Of a DNA stretch of 64,000 nt, positions 34,801 through 47,337 are shown piece after piece. The notes under the pieces are model-generated. The model was not told the origin of the DNA. It did not search any database and saw only the letters and a program-made list of their open reading frames with translations. Made by a program: the position numbers and the translations under genes. Position 1 is the stretch's first letter; each line of letters opens with the position of its first letter. This DNA comes from Luzula sylvatica (Eukaryota; Streptophyta; Magnoliopsida; Poales; Juncaceae). The DNA is taken from assembly GCA_946800325.1 (NCBI GenBank), contig OX326960.1, positions 22,931,150-22,995,149 on the forward strand, in the 5' to 3' direction.

Positions 34801-36728
34801 GTATGGGGTAAAAATCTCCAAAGGGGGGGGTAGGGGGAAAAAATCTCCAAAGGGGGGTAGGGGGTAAAAATCTTCAAAGGGGGGTAGGGGGTAAAAATCT
34901 CCAAAGGGGGGGTAGGGGGTAAAAATATCCAAAGGGGGTAGGGGTAAAAATCTCTAAAGGGGGGGGGGGTAGGTGGTAAAAATCTCCAAAGTGGGGTATG
35001 GGGTAAAAATCTCCAAAGGGGGGGTAGGGGGTAAAAATCTCCAAAGGGGGGGTTGGGGGTAAAAATATCCAGAGGGGGGTAGGGGGTAAAAATCTCTAAA
35101 GGGGGGGTAGGGGGTAAAAATCTCCCAAGGGGGGGTAGGGGGTAAAAATCTCCAAAGGGGGGGTAGGGGGTAAAAATCTCCAGGCATAGGGGGTAAAAAT
35201 CTTCAAAGGGGGGGTAGGGGCTAAAAATTTCTAAAGGGGGGGGGGGGTAGGTGGTAAAAATCTCCAAAGGGGGGGTAGGGGGTAAAAATCTTCAAAGGGG
35301 GGGGGTAGGTGGTAAAAATCTTCAAAGGGGTGGTAGGGGGTAAAAATCTTCAAAGGGGGGGGGGGGGGTAGGGGGTAAAAATCTTCAAAGGGGTGGTAGG
35401 GGGTAAAAATCTTCAAAGGGGGGGGGGGGGGGTAGGGGGTAAAAATATCCAAAGGGGGGGGGTAGGTGGTAAAAATCTCGAAAGGGGGGGTAGGGGGTAA
35501 AAATCTTCCAGGGGGGGGGGTAGGGGGTAAAAATTTCCAAAGGGGGGGTAGGGGGTAAAAATTTTCAAAGGGGGGGGGGTAGGGGGTAAAAATCTCTAAA
35601 GGGGGGGGGGGGTAGGTGGTAAAAATCTCCAAAGTGGGGTATGGGGTAAAAATCTCCAAAGGGGGGGGGGGGGGGTAGGGGGTAAAAATCTCCAAAGGGG
35701 GGGTAGGGGGTAAAAATCTCCAAAGGGGGGGTAGGGGGTAAAAATCTCCAAAGGGGGGGGTAGGGGGTAAAAATATCCAAAGGGGGGGTAGGGGGTAAAA
35801 ATCTCCAAAGGGGGGGGGGGGTAGGGGGTAAAAATATCCAAAGGGGGGTAGGGGGTAAAAATCTCCCAAGGGGGGGTAGGGGGTAAAAATCTCCAAAGTG
35901 GGGTACGGGGTAAAAATCTCCAAAGGGGGGGGGGTAGGGGGTAAAAATCTCCAAAGGGGGAGTAGGGGGTAAAAATCTCCAAAGGGGGGGTAGGGGGTAA
36001 AAATATCCAAAGGGGGGTAGGGGGTAAAAATCTCTAAAGGGGGGGTAGGGGGTAAAAATCTCCCAAGGGGGGGGGGGGTAGGGGGTAAAAATCTCCAAAG
36101 GGGGGGGGGGGGTAGGGGGTAAAAATCTCCAGGGGTAGGGGGTAAAAATCTTCAAAGGGGGGGGGGGAGGGGGTAAAAATCTCTAAAGGGGGGGGGGTAG
36201 TTGGTAAAAATCTCCAAAGTGGGGTATGGGGTAAAAATCTCCTAAGGGAGGGGGGGGGTAGGGGGTAAAAATCTCCAACGGGGGGTAGGGGGTAAAAATC
36301 TTCAAAGGGGGGGTAGGGGGTAAAAATCTCCAAAGGGGGGGTAGGGGGGTAAAAATATCCAAAGGGTGGTAGAGGTAAAAAATCTCTAAAGGGGGGGGGG
36401 GGGGGTAGGTGGTAAAAATCTCCAAAGTGGGGTATGGGGTAAAAATCTCCAAAGGGGGGGTAGGGGGTAAAAATCTCCAAAGGGGGGGTAGGGGGTAAAA
36501 ATCTTCAAAGGGGGGGTAGGGGGTAAAAATCTACAAAGGGGGGGTAGGGGGTAAAAATCTTCAAAGGGGGGGTAGGGGGTAAAAATCTCCATAGGGGGGG
36601 GTAGGGGGTAAAAATATCCAAAGGGGGGTAGGGGGTAAAAATCTCGAAAGGGGGGGGGGTAGGGGGTAAAAATCTCCCAAGGGGGGGTAGGGGGTAAAAA
36701 TCTCCAAAGGGGGGGTAGGGGGTAAAAA

Positions 36729-39700
36729 TCTTCAAAGGGGGGGGGGGTAGGGGGTAAAAATCTCTAAAGGGGGTGGGGTAGATGGTAAAAATCTCCAAAG
36801 GGTGGGGTAGGGGGTAAAAATCTCCAAAGGGGGGGTAGGGGGTAAAAATCTGCAAAGGGGGGGTAGGGGGTAAAAATATCCAAAGGGGGGTAGGGGGTAA
36901 AAATCTCTAAAGGGGCGGTAGGGGGTAAAAATCTCCCAAGGGGGGGTAGGGGTAAAAATCTCCAAAGGGGGGGTAGGGGGTAAAATCTCCAGGCATAGGG
37001 GGTAAAAATCTTCAAAGGGGGGGTAGGGGCTAAAAATCACTAAGGGGGGGGGGGGGGTAGGTGGTAAAAATCTCCAAAGTGGGGCACGGGGTAAAAATCT
37101 CCAAAGGGGGGGGGGGGGTAGGGGGTAAAAATCTCCAAAGGGGGAGTAGGGGGTAAAAATCTCCAAAGGGGGGGTTGGGGTTAAAAATATCCAAAGGGGG
37201 GTAGGGGGTAAAAATCTCAAAAGGGGGGGTAGGGGGTAAAAATCTCCCAAGGGGGGGGGGGGGGGGGTAGGGGGTAAAAATCTCCAGGGGTAGGGGGTAA
37301 AAATCTTCAAAGGGGGGGGAGGGGGTAAAAATCTTTAAAGGGGGGGGGGGGTAGTTGGTAAAAATCTCCAAAGTGGGGTATGGGGTAAAAATCTCCAAAG
37401 GGGGGGTAGGGGGTAAAAATCTCTAAAGGGGGGGGGGTAGATGGTAAAAATCTCCAAAGGGGGGGTAGGGGGTAAAAATCTCCAAAGGGGGGGGGGGGGG
37501 TAGGGGGTAAAAATCTGCAAATGGGGGGTAGGGGGTAAAAACATCCAAAGGGGGGTAGGGGGTAAAAATCTCTAAAGGGGGGGTAGGGGGTAAAAATCTC
37601 CCAAGGGGGGGTAGGGGGTAAAAATCTCCAAAGGGGGGGTAGGGTGTAAAAATCTCCAGGCATAGGGGGTAAAAATCTTCAAAGGGGGGGTAGGGGCTAA
37701 AATTTTCTAAAGGGGGGGGGGGGTAGGTGGTAAAAATCTCCAAAGGGGGGGTAGGGGGTAAAAATCTCCAAAGGGGGGGGGGGGGGTAGGGGGTAAAAAT
37801 CTTCAAAGGGGGGGTAGGGAGTAAAAATCTACAAAGGGGGGGTATGGGGTAAAAATCTTCAAAGGGGGGGTAGGGGGTAAAAATCTCCAAAGGGGGGGGG
37901 GGGGTAGGGTGTAAAAATATCCAAAGGGGGGTAGGGGGTAAAAATCTCGAAAGGGGGGGGGGGGGTAGGGGGTAAAAATCTCCGAAGGGGGGGTAGGGGG
38001 TAAAAATCTCCAAAGGGGGGGTAGGGGGTAAAAATCTTCAAAGGGGGGGGGGGGGGTAGGGGGTAAAAATATCTAAAGGGGGGGGGGGTAGATGGTAAAA
38101 ATATCCAAAGGGGGGGTAGGGGGTAAAAATCTCCAAAGGGGGGGTAGGGGGTAAAAATCTGCAAAGGGGGGGTAGGGGGTAAAAATATCCAAAGGGGGGT
38201 AGGGGGTAAAAATCTCTAAAGGGGCGGTAGGGGGTAAAAATCTCCCAAGGGGGGGTAGGGGGTAAAAATCTCCAAAGGGGGGGTAGGGGGTAAAATCTCC
38301 AGGCATAGGGGGTAAAAATCTTCAAAGGGGGGGTAGGGGCTAAAAATCACTAAGGGGGGGGGGGGGGGGTAGGTGGTAAAAATCTCCAAAGTGGGGCACG
38401 GGGTAAAAATCTCCAAAGGGGGGGGGGGTAGGGGGTAAAAATCTCCAAAGGGGGAGTAGGGGGTAAAAATCTCCAAAGGGGGGGTTGGGGTTAAAAATAT
38501 CCAAAGGGGGGTAGGGGGTAAAAATCTCAAAAGGGGGGGTAGGGGGTAAAAATCTCCCAAGGGGGGGGGGTAGGGGGTAAAAATCTCCAGGGGTAGGGGG
38601 TAAAAATCTTCAAAGGGGGGGGAGGGGGTAAAAATCTTTAAAGGGGGGGGGGGGGTAGTTGGTAAAAATCTCCAAAGTGGGGTATGGGGTAAAAATCTCC
38701 AAAGGGGGGGTAGGGGGTAAAAATCTCTAAAGGGGGGGGGGGGGTAGATGGTAAAAATCTCCAAAGGGGGGGTAGGGGGTAAAAATCTCCAAAGGGGGGG
38801 GGGGGTAGGGGGTAAAAATCTGCAAATGGGGGGTAGGGGGTAAAAACATCCAAAGGGGGGTAGGGGGTAAAAATCTCTAAAGGGGGGGTAGGGGGTAAAA
38901 ATCTCCCAAGGGGGGGTAGGGGGTAAAAATCTCCAAAGGGGGGGTAGGGTGTAAAAATCTCCAGGCATAGGGGGTAAAAATCTTCAAAGGGGGGGTAGGG
39001 GCTAAAAATTTCTAAAGGGGGGGGGGGGGGTAGGTGGTAAAAATCTCCAAAGGGGGGGTAGGGGGTAAAAATCTCCAAAGGGGGGGGGGGGTAGGGGGTA
39101 AAAATCTTCAAAGGGGGGGTAGGGAGTAAAAATCTACAAAGGGGGGGTATGGGGTAAAAATCTTCAAAGGGGGGGTAGGGGGTAAAAATCTCCAAAGGGG
39201 GGGGGGGTAGGGTGTAAAAATATCCAAAGGGGGGTAGGGGGTAAAAATCTCGAAAGGGGGGGGGGGGGGTAGGGGGTAAAAATCTCCGAAGGGGGGGTAG
39301 GGGGTAAAAATCTCCAAAGGGGGGGTAGGGGGTAAAAATCTTCAAAGGGGGGGGGGGTAGGGGGTAAAAATATCTAAAGGGGGGGGGGGTAGATGGTAAA
39401 AATATCCAAAGGGGGGGTAGGGGGTAAAAATCTCCAAAGGGGGGGTAGGGGGTAAAAATCTGCAAAGGGGGGGTAGGGGGTAAAAATATCCAAAGGGGGG
39501 TAGGGGGTAAAAATCTCTAAAGGGGCGGTAGGGGGTAAAAATCTCCCAAGGGGGGGTAGGGGGTAAAAATCTCCAAAGGGGGGGTAGGGGGTAAAATCTC
39601 CAGGCATAGGGGGTAAAAATCTTCAAAGGGGGGGTAGGGGCTAAAAATCTCTAAGGGGGGGGGGGGGGGGGTAGGTGGTAAAAATCTCCAAAGTGGGGTA

Positions 39701-40020
39701 CGGGGTAAAAATCTCCAAAGGGGGGGGGGGTAGGGGGTAAAAATCTCCAAAGGGGGAGTAGGGGGTAAAAATCTCCAAAGGGGGGGCTGGGGGTAAAAAT
39801 ATCCAAAGGGGGGTAGGGGGTAAAAATCTCTAAAGGGGGGGTAGGGGGTAAAAATCTCCCAAGGGGGGGGGGGGGTAGGGGGTAAAAATCTCCAAAGGGG
39901 AGGGGGGGGGGGTAGGGGGTAAAAATCTCCAGGGGTAGGGGGTAAAAATCTTCAAAGGGGGGGGAGGGGGTAAAAATCTTTAAAGGGGGGGGGGGGGGGT
40001 AGTTGGTAAAAATCTCCAAA
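36729..40020. repeat. Two and a half tandem copies of a ~1.31-kb block
   Basis: Copies begin near 36729, 38038 and 39348. Shared rare variants: GGGTAAAATCTCCAGGCATA (one A missing) near 36980, 38290 and 39592; TAGGGGCTAAAAATC near 37024, 38336 and 39638; GGGGCACGGGG near 37082 and 38394 (GGGGTACGGGG at 39700); GGGGTTAAAAATATCC near 37176 and 38487; AAAACATCCAAAG near 37540 and 38843. The third copy loses the pattern after about 40,020. G-run lengths differ between copies while the linker variants are shared. Confidence 0.85.
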
Positions 40021-43000
40021 GTGGGGTATGGGGTAAAAATCTCCAAAGGGGGGAGTAGGGGGTAAAAATCTCCAAAGGGGGGTAGGGGGTAAAAATCTTC
40101 AAAGGGGGGGAAGGGGGTAAAAATCTCTAAAGGGGGGGGGGGGGGTAGTTGGTAAAAATCTCCAAAGTGGGGTATGGGGTAAAAATCTCCAAAGGGGTGG
40201 GGGTAGGGGGTAAAAATCTCCAAAGGGGGGTAGGGGGTAAAAATCTTCAAAGGGGGGGTAGGGGTAAAAATCTCCAAAGGGGGGGTAGGGGGTAAAAATA
40301 TCCAAAGGGGGGTAGGGTGTAAAAATCTTCTAAGGGGGGGGGGGGGGGTAGGGGGTAAAAATCTCTATAGGGGGGGTGGTAGGTGGTAAAAATCTCCAAA
40401 GTGGGGTATGGGGTAAAAATCTCCAAAGGGGGGGGGGGGTAGGGGGTAAAAATCTCCAAAGGGGGGGTAGGGGGTAAAAATCTTCAAAGGGGGGGTAGGG
40501 GGTAAAAATATCCAAAGGGGGGGTAGGGGGTAAAAATATCCAAAGGGGGGTAGGGGGTAAAAATCTCGAAAGGGGGGGGGGGGTAGGGGGTAAAAATCTC
40601 CCAAGGGGGGGTAGGGGGTAAAAATCTCCAAAGTGGGGGTAGCGGGTAAAAATATCCAAAGGGGGGTAGGGGGTAAAAATCTCGAAAGGGGGGGGGGGTA
40701 GATGGTAAAAATCTCCCAAGGGGGGGGGGTAGGGGGTAAAAATCTCCAAAGGGGGGGGGGGGGGTAGGGGGTAAAAATCTCCAAAGGGAGGGTAGGGGGT
40801 AAAAATCTCCAAAGGGGGGGTAGGGGGTTAAAATCACGGATGGGGGGGGGGGTAGGGAGTAAAAATCTCCGAAGGGGGGGGGGGGGGGTAGGGGGTAAAA
40901 ATCTCCAAAGGGTGGGTAGGGGGTAAAAATATCCAAAGGGGGGTAGGGGTAAAAATCTCGAAAGGGGGGGGGGGGTAGGGGGTAAAAATCTCCCAAGGGG
41001 GGGTAGGGGGTAAAAATCTCCAAAGTGGGGGTAGAGTGTAAAAATATCCAAAGGGGGGCAGGGGGTAAAAATCTCGAAAGGGGGGGTAGGGGGTAAAAAT
41101 CTCCCAAGGGGGGGGGGGGTAGGGGGTAAAAATCTCCAAAGGGAGGGTAGGGGTAAAAATCTCCAAAGGGGGGGGGGGGGTAGGGGGTTAAAATCTCGGA
41201 AGGGGGGGTAGGGAGTAAAAATCTCCGAAGGGGGGGGGGGGGGTAGGGGGTAAAAATCTCCCAAGGGGGGGGTAGGGGGAAAAAATATCCAAAGGGGGGT
41301 AGGGGGTAAAAATCTCTAAAGGGGGGGTAGGGGGTAAAAATCTCCCAAGGGGGGGTAGGGGGTAAAAATCTCCAAAGGGGGGGTAGTGGGTAAAAATCTC
41401 CAGGCATAGGGGGTAAAAAACTTCAAAGGGGGGGTAGGGGGTAAAAATCTCTAAAGGGGGGGGGGTAGGTGGTAAAAATCTCCAAAGTGGGGTATGGGGT
41501 AAAAATCTCCAAAGGGGGGGTAGGGGGTAAAAATCTCCAAAGGGGGGGTAGGGGGTAAAAATCTTCAAAGGGGGTGGGGGGGGGGGGGGGGTAGGGGGTA
41601 AAAATCTCCAAAGTGGGGGTAGGGGGTAAAAATATCCAAAGGGGGGTAGGGTGTAAAAATTTCGAAAGGGGGGGTAGGGGGTAAAAATCTCCCAAGGGGG
41701 GGTAGGGGGTAAAAATCTCCAAAGGGGGGGGGGGGGGTAGGGGGTAAAAATCTCCAAAGGGAGGGTAGGGGGTAAAAATCTCCAAAGGGGGGGTAGGGGT
41801 TAAAATCTCGGAAGGGGGGGTAGGGATTAAAAATCTCCGAAGGGGGGGGGGGTAGGGGGTAAAAATCTCCAAATGGGGGGTAGGGGGTAAAAATATCCAA
41901 AGGGGGGGTAGGGGGTAAAAATCTCCCAAGGGGGGGTTGGGGGTAAAAATCTCCAAAGGGGGGGTAGGGGGTAAAAATCTCCAGGGGTAGGGGGTAACTA
42001 TCTTCAAAGGGGGGGGGGGGGGGTAGGGGGTAAAAATCTCTAAAGGGGGGGGGGGGTGGGGTAGGTGGTAATAATCTCAAAAGTGGGGTATAGGGTAAAA
42101 ATCGCCAAAGGGGGGGGGGTAGGAGGTAAAAATCTCCAAAGGGGGGGTAGGGGGTAAAAATCTTCAAAGGGGGGGGTAGGGGGTAAAAATCTCCAAAGGG
42201 GGGGGTACGGGGTAAAAATATCCAAAGGGGGGTAGGGGGTAAAAATCTCGAAAGGGGGTGGGGGGTAGGAGTTAAAAATCTCCCAAGGGGGGGTAGGGGG
42301 TAAAAATCTCCAAAGGGGGGTAGGGGGTAAAAATCTTCAAAGGGGGGGGCGGGGGGTAGGGGGTAAAAATCTCTAAAGGGGGGGGGGGGTAGATGGTAAA
42401 AATCTCCAAAGGGGGGGTAGGGGTAAAAATCTCCAAAGGGGGGGTAGAGGGTAAAAATCTTCAAAGGGGGGGGGGGGTAAGGGGTAAAAATCTCCAAAGG
42501 GGGGGGGGGGGTAGGGGGTAAAAATATCCCAAGGGGGGTAGGGGGTAAAAATCACTAAAGGGGGGGTAGGGGGTAAAAATCTCCCAAGGGGGGGGTAGGG
42601 GGTAAAAATCTCCAAAGGGGGGGTAGTGGGTAAAAATCTCCAGGCATATGGGGTAAAAATCTTCAAAGGGGGGGTATGGGGTAAAAATCTCTAAAGGGGG
42701 GGGGGGGGGGTAGGTGGTAAAAATCTCCAAAGTGGGGTATGGGGTAAAAATCTCCAAAGGGGGCGTAGGGGGGTAAAAATCTCCAAAGGGGGGGGTAGGG
42801 GGTACAAATCTTCAAGGGGGGGGGGGTAGGGGGTAAAAATCTCCAAAGGGGGGGGGGGGGTAGGGGGTAAAATATCCAAAGGGGGGTAGGGGGTAAAAAT
42901 CTCTAAAGGGGGGGTAGGGGGTAAAAATCTCCCAAGGGGGGGGTAGGGGGTAAAAATCTCCAAAGGGGGGGGGGGGTAGGGGGTAAAAATCTGGAAAGGG

Positions 43001-46000
43001 GGGGGTAGGGGGTAAAAATCTCTAAAGGGGGGGGGGGTAGGTGGTAAAATTCTCCAAAGTGGGGTATGGGGTAAAAATCTCCAAAGGGTGGGGGGGTAGG
43101 CGTAAAAATCTCCAAAGAGGGGGTAGGGGTAAAAATCTTCAAAGGGGGGGGGGGGGGGGTAGGGGGTAAAAATCTCCAAAGGGGGGGGTAGGGGGTTAAA
43201 AATCTCCAAAGGGAGGGTAGGGGGTGAAAATCTCCAAAGGGGGGGGGGTAGGGGGTTAAAATCTCGGAAGGGGGGTAGGGAGTAAAAATCTCCGAAGGGG
43301 GGGGGGGGGGTAGGGGGGAAAAATCTCCAAAGGGGGGGTTGGGGGTAAAAATATCCAAAGGGGGGTAGGGGGTAAAAATCTCTAAAGGGGGGGTAGGGGG
43401 TAAAAATCTCCCAAGGGGGGGTAGGGGGTAAAAATCTCCAAAGGGGGGGTAGTGGATAAAAATCTCCAGGCATAGGAGGTAAAAAACTTCAAAGGGGGGG
43501 GGGGGGGAGGGGGTAAAAATCTCTAAGGGGGGGGGGGGTAGGTGGTAAAAATCTCCAAAGTGGGGTAGGGGGTAAAAATCTCCAAAGGGGGGGGAGGGGG
43601 TAAAAATCTCCAAAGGGGGGGGTAGGGGGTAAAAATCTTCAAAGGGGGGGTAGGGGCTAAAAATCTCCAAAGGGGGGTAGGGGGTAAAAATATCCAAAGG
43701 GTGGTTGGGGGTAAAAATATCGAAAGGGGGGGTAGGCGGTAAAAATCTCCAAGGGGGGTAGGGGGTAAAAATCTCGAAAGGGGGGGTAGGGGGTAAAAAA
43801 TCTCCCAAGGGGGGGGGGGGGGTAGGGGGTAAAAATCTCCAAAGGGGGGGGTAGGGGGAAAAAACTCCAAAGGGGGGGTAGGGGGTATAAATCTCCAAAG
43901 GGGGGGGGGGTAGGGGGTAAAAATCTCGGAAGGGGGGTAGGGAGTAAAAATCTCCGAAGGGGGGGAGGGTAGGGGGTAAAAATCTCCAAAGGAGGGGGTA
44001 GGGGGTAAAAATCTCCAAAGGGGGGGTAGGGGGTAAAAATATCCAAAGGGGGGTAGGGGGTAAAAATCTCTAAAGGGGGGGTAGGGGGTAAAAATCTCCC
44101 AAGGGGGGGTAGGGGGTAAAAATCTCCAAAGGGTGGGTAGTGGGTAAAAATCTCCAGGCATAGGGGGTAAAAAACTTCAAAGGGGGGGGTAGGGGGTAAA
44201 AATCTCTAAAGGGGGGGGGGGGGGGTAGGTGGTAAAAATCTCCAAAGTGGGGTATGGAGTAAAAATCTCCAAAGGGGGGGGGGGGTAGGGGGTAAAAATC
44301 TCCAAAGGGGGGGTAGGGGGTAAAAATCTTCACAGGGGGGGTAGGGGGTAAAAATCTCCAAAGGGGGGGGGGGTAGGGGGTAAAAATATCCAAAGGGGGG
44401 TAGCGGGAAAAAATCTCTAAAGGGGGGGCAGGGGGTAAAAATCTCCCAAGGTGGGGTAGGGGGTAAAAATCTCCAAAGGGGGGGTAGGGGGTAAAAATCT
44501 CCAGGCGCAGGGGGTAAAAATCTTCAAAGGGGGGGTAGGGGGTAAAAATCTCTAAAGGGGGGGGGGTAGGTGGTAAAAATCTCCAAAGTGGGGTAGGGGG
44601 GTAAAAATCTCCAAAGGGGGGGGGGGGGGGTAGGGGGTAAAAATCTCCAAAGGGGGGGGGGGGTAGGGGGTAAAAATCTTCAAAGGGGGGGTAGGGGGTA
44701 AAAATCTCCAAAGGGGGGTAAGGGGTAAAAATATCCAAAGGGTGGTTGGGGGTAAAAATCTCGAAAGGGGGGGCAGGCGGTAAAAATCTCCCAAGGGGGG
44801 TAGGGGGTAAAAATCTCGAAAGGGGGGGTAGGGGGTAAAAATCTCCCAATGGGGGGGGGTAGAGGGTAAAAATCTCCAAAGGGGGTGTAGGGGGTAAAAA
44901 TCTCCAAAGGGGGGTAGGGGGTAAAAATCTCCAAAGGGGGGGGGGGGGGTAGGGGGTAAAAATCTCGGAAGGAGGGTAGGGAGTAAAAATCTCCGAAGGG
45001 GGGGGGGGGGGGGGTAGGGGGTAAAAATCTCCAAAGGGGGGGGGGTAGGGGGTAAAAATCTCCAAAGGGGGGGTAGGGGCTAAAAATATCCAAAGGGGGG
45101 GTAGGGGGTAAAAATCTCTAAAGGGGGGGTAGGGGGTAAAAATCTCCCAAGGGGGGGTAGGGGGTAAAAATCTCCAAAGGGGGGGGTAGGGGGTAAAAAT
45201 CTCCAAAGGGGGGGGGGGGGGTAGGGGGTAAAAATATCCAAAGGGGGGGTAGGGGGTTAAAATCTCGGAAGGCGGGGTAGGGAGTAAAAATCTCCGAAGG
45301 GGTGGTAGGGGGTAAAAATCTCCAAAGGGGGGGTAGGGGGTAAAAATCTCCAAAGGGGGGGTAGGGGGTAAATATCTCCAAAGGAAGGGTAGGGGGTAAA
45401 AATCTCCAAAGGGGGGGGGGGGGGTTGGGGGTAAAAATCTCCGAAAGTGGGGTAGGAGGGTAAAAATCTCCAAAGCGGGGGGGGGGGGGGGGGGTGTGGG
45501 GGTAAAAATCTCTAAAGGGGGGGGGTGGTAGGTGGTAAAAATCTCCATAGGGGGGGTAGGGTGTAAAAATATCCAAAGGGGGGGTAGGGGGTAAAAATAT
45601 CCAAAGGGGGGTAGGGGGGTGAAAATCTCCAAAGGGGGGGGGGGGGGGTAGGGGGTTAAAATCTCCAAAGGCGGGGTAGGGGGTAAAAATATCCAAAGGG
45701 GGGGGGTAGGGGGTAAAAATCTCCAAAGGGGGGTAGGGGGTAAAAATCTCTAAAGGGGGGGGTAGGGGGTAAAAATCTCCCAAGGGGGGTTGGGGTGTAA
45801 AAACCTCCAAAGGGGGGGGGGGGTAGGGGGTAAAAATCTCCAAAGGGGGAGGGGGTAGGGGGTAAAAATATCCAAAGGGGGGGGGGGGGTAGGTGGTAAA
45901 AATCTGGGAAGGGGGGTTATGGAGTAAAAATCTCCGAAGGGGGGGTAGGGGGGTAATTATTTACGAAGGGGGGGGGGGTAGGGGGTAAAAATCTCGGAAG

Positions 46001-47337
46001 GGGGGGTAGGGAGTAAAAATCTTTGAAGGGGGGGTAGGGGGTAAAAATCTCCAAAGGGGGGGGGGGGTAGGGCGTAAAAATCTCCAAAGGGGGGTATGGG
46101 GTAAAAATCTACAAAGGGGGGGGGGGGGTAGGGGATAAAAATATCCAAAGGGGGGGGGGGGGGGGGTAGGGGGTAAAAATCTCTAAAGGGGGGGGGTTGG
46201 CGGTAAAAATCTCCCAAGGGGGGGTAGGGGGTAAAAATCTCCAAAGGGGGGGGGGGTAGGGGGTAAAAATCCTCAAGGGGGGGGGGGGGGTAGGGGGTAA
46301 AAATATCCAAAGGGGTGGTAGGGGGTAAAAATCTCGGAAGGGGGGGGGGTAGGGAGTAAAAATCTCCAAAGGGGGGGTAGTGGGTAAAAATCTCCAAAGG
46401 GGGGGGGGGGGTAGGGGGTAAAAATCTCCAAAGGGGGGTGGGGGTAAAAATCTCCGAAAGGGTGGTAGGAGGGTAAAAATCTCCAAAGGGGGGGGGGTAG
46501 GGGTAAAAATATCTAATGGGGGGGGTGGTAGGTAGTAAAACTCTCCATAGGGGGGGTAGGGGGTAAAAATCTCCCAAGGGGGGGTAGGGGGTAAAAATCT
46601 CCAAAGGGGGGGGGGGGGGTAGGGGGTAAAAATCTCCAAAGGGGGGGTGGGGGTAAAAATCTCCAAAGGGGGGGTAGGGTGTAAAAATCTCCAAAGGGCG
46701 GGTAGGGGTAAAAATATCCAAAGGGGGGGTAGGGGGTAAAAATCTCGGAAGTCGGTGTAGGGAGTAAAAATCTCCGAAGGGGTGGTAGGGGGTAAAAATC
46801 TCCAAAGGGGGGGTAGGGGGTAAAAATATCCAAAGGGGGGTAGGGGGTAAAAATCTCCAAAGGGGGGGTGCGGGTAAAAATCTCCGAAAGGGAGGTAGGA
46901 GGGTAAAAATCTCCAAAGGGGGGGGGAGGGGTAAAAATATCTAAAGGGGGGGTGGTAGGTGGTAAAAATGTCCATAGGGGGGGTAGGGGGTAAAAATCTC
47001 CCAAGGGGGGGTAGGGGGTAAAAATCTTCAAAGGGGGGGGGGGGGGGGTAGGGGGTAAAAATCTCCAAAGGGGGGGGGGGGGGGGTAGGGGGTTAAAAAT
47101 CTCCAAAGGAGGGGGGGTAGGGGGTAAAAATATCCAAAGGGGCGGTAGGGGGGTCAAAAACTCTAAAGGGGGGGTAGGGGGGTAAAATTCTACAAAGGGG
47201 GGGTAGGGGGTAAAAATCTACAAAGGGGGGGTAGGGGGTAAAAATCTCCAAAGGGGGGGGGGGGGGTAGGGGGTAAAAATCTCCAAAGGGGGGGTAGGGG
47301 GTAAAAATATCCAAAGGGGGGGGGTAGGGGGTAAAAA

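Larger units (their letters stand above)
21060..44515. repeat. Domain of family 2 marked by the AGGCATA short unit
   Basis: A truncated unit in which the G-run is replaced by AGGCATA (or one-base variants) recurs about 25 times, for example near 21069, 21875, 23091, 26277, 28056, 30530, 32540, 35186, 36984, 38295, 39603, 41402, 43466 and 44153. I did not find it to the left of about 21.0 kb or to the right of about 44.5 kb. It is nearly always followed by a CTTCAAA unit and then a CTCTAAA unit with TAGGTGG. It marks a subregion that expanded from a common block. Confidence 0.75.
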
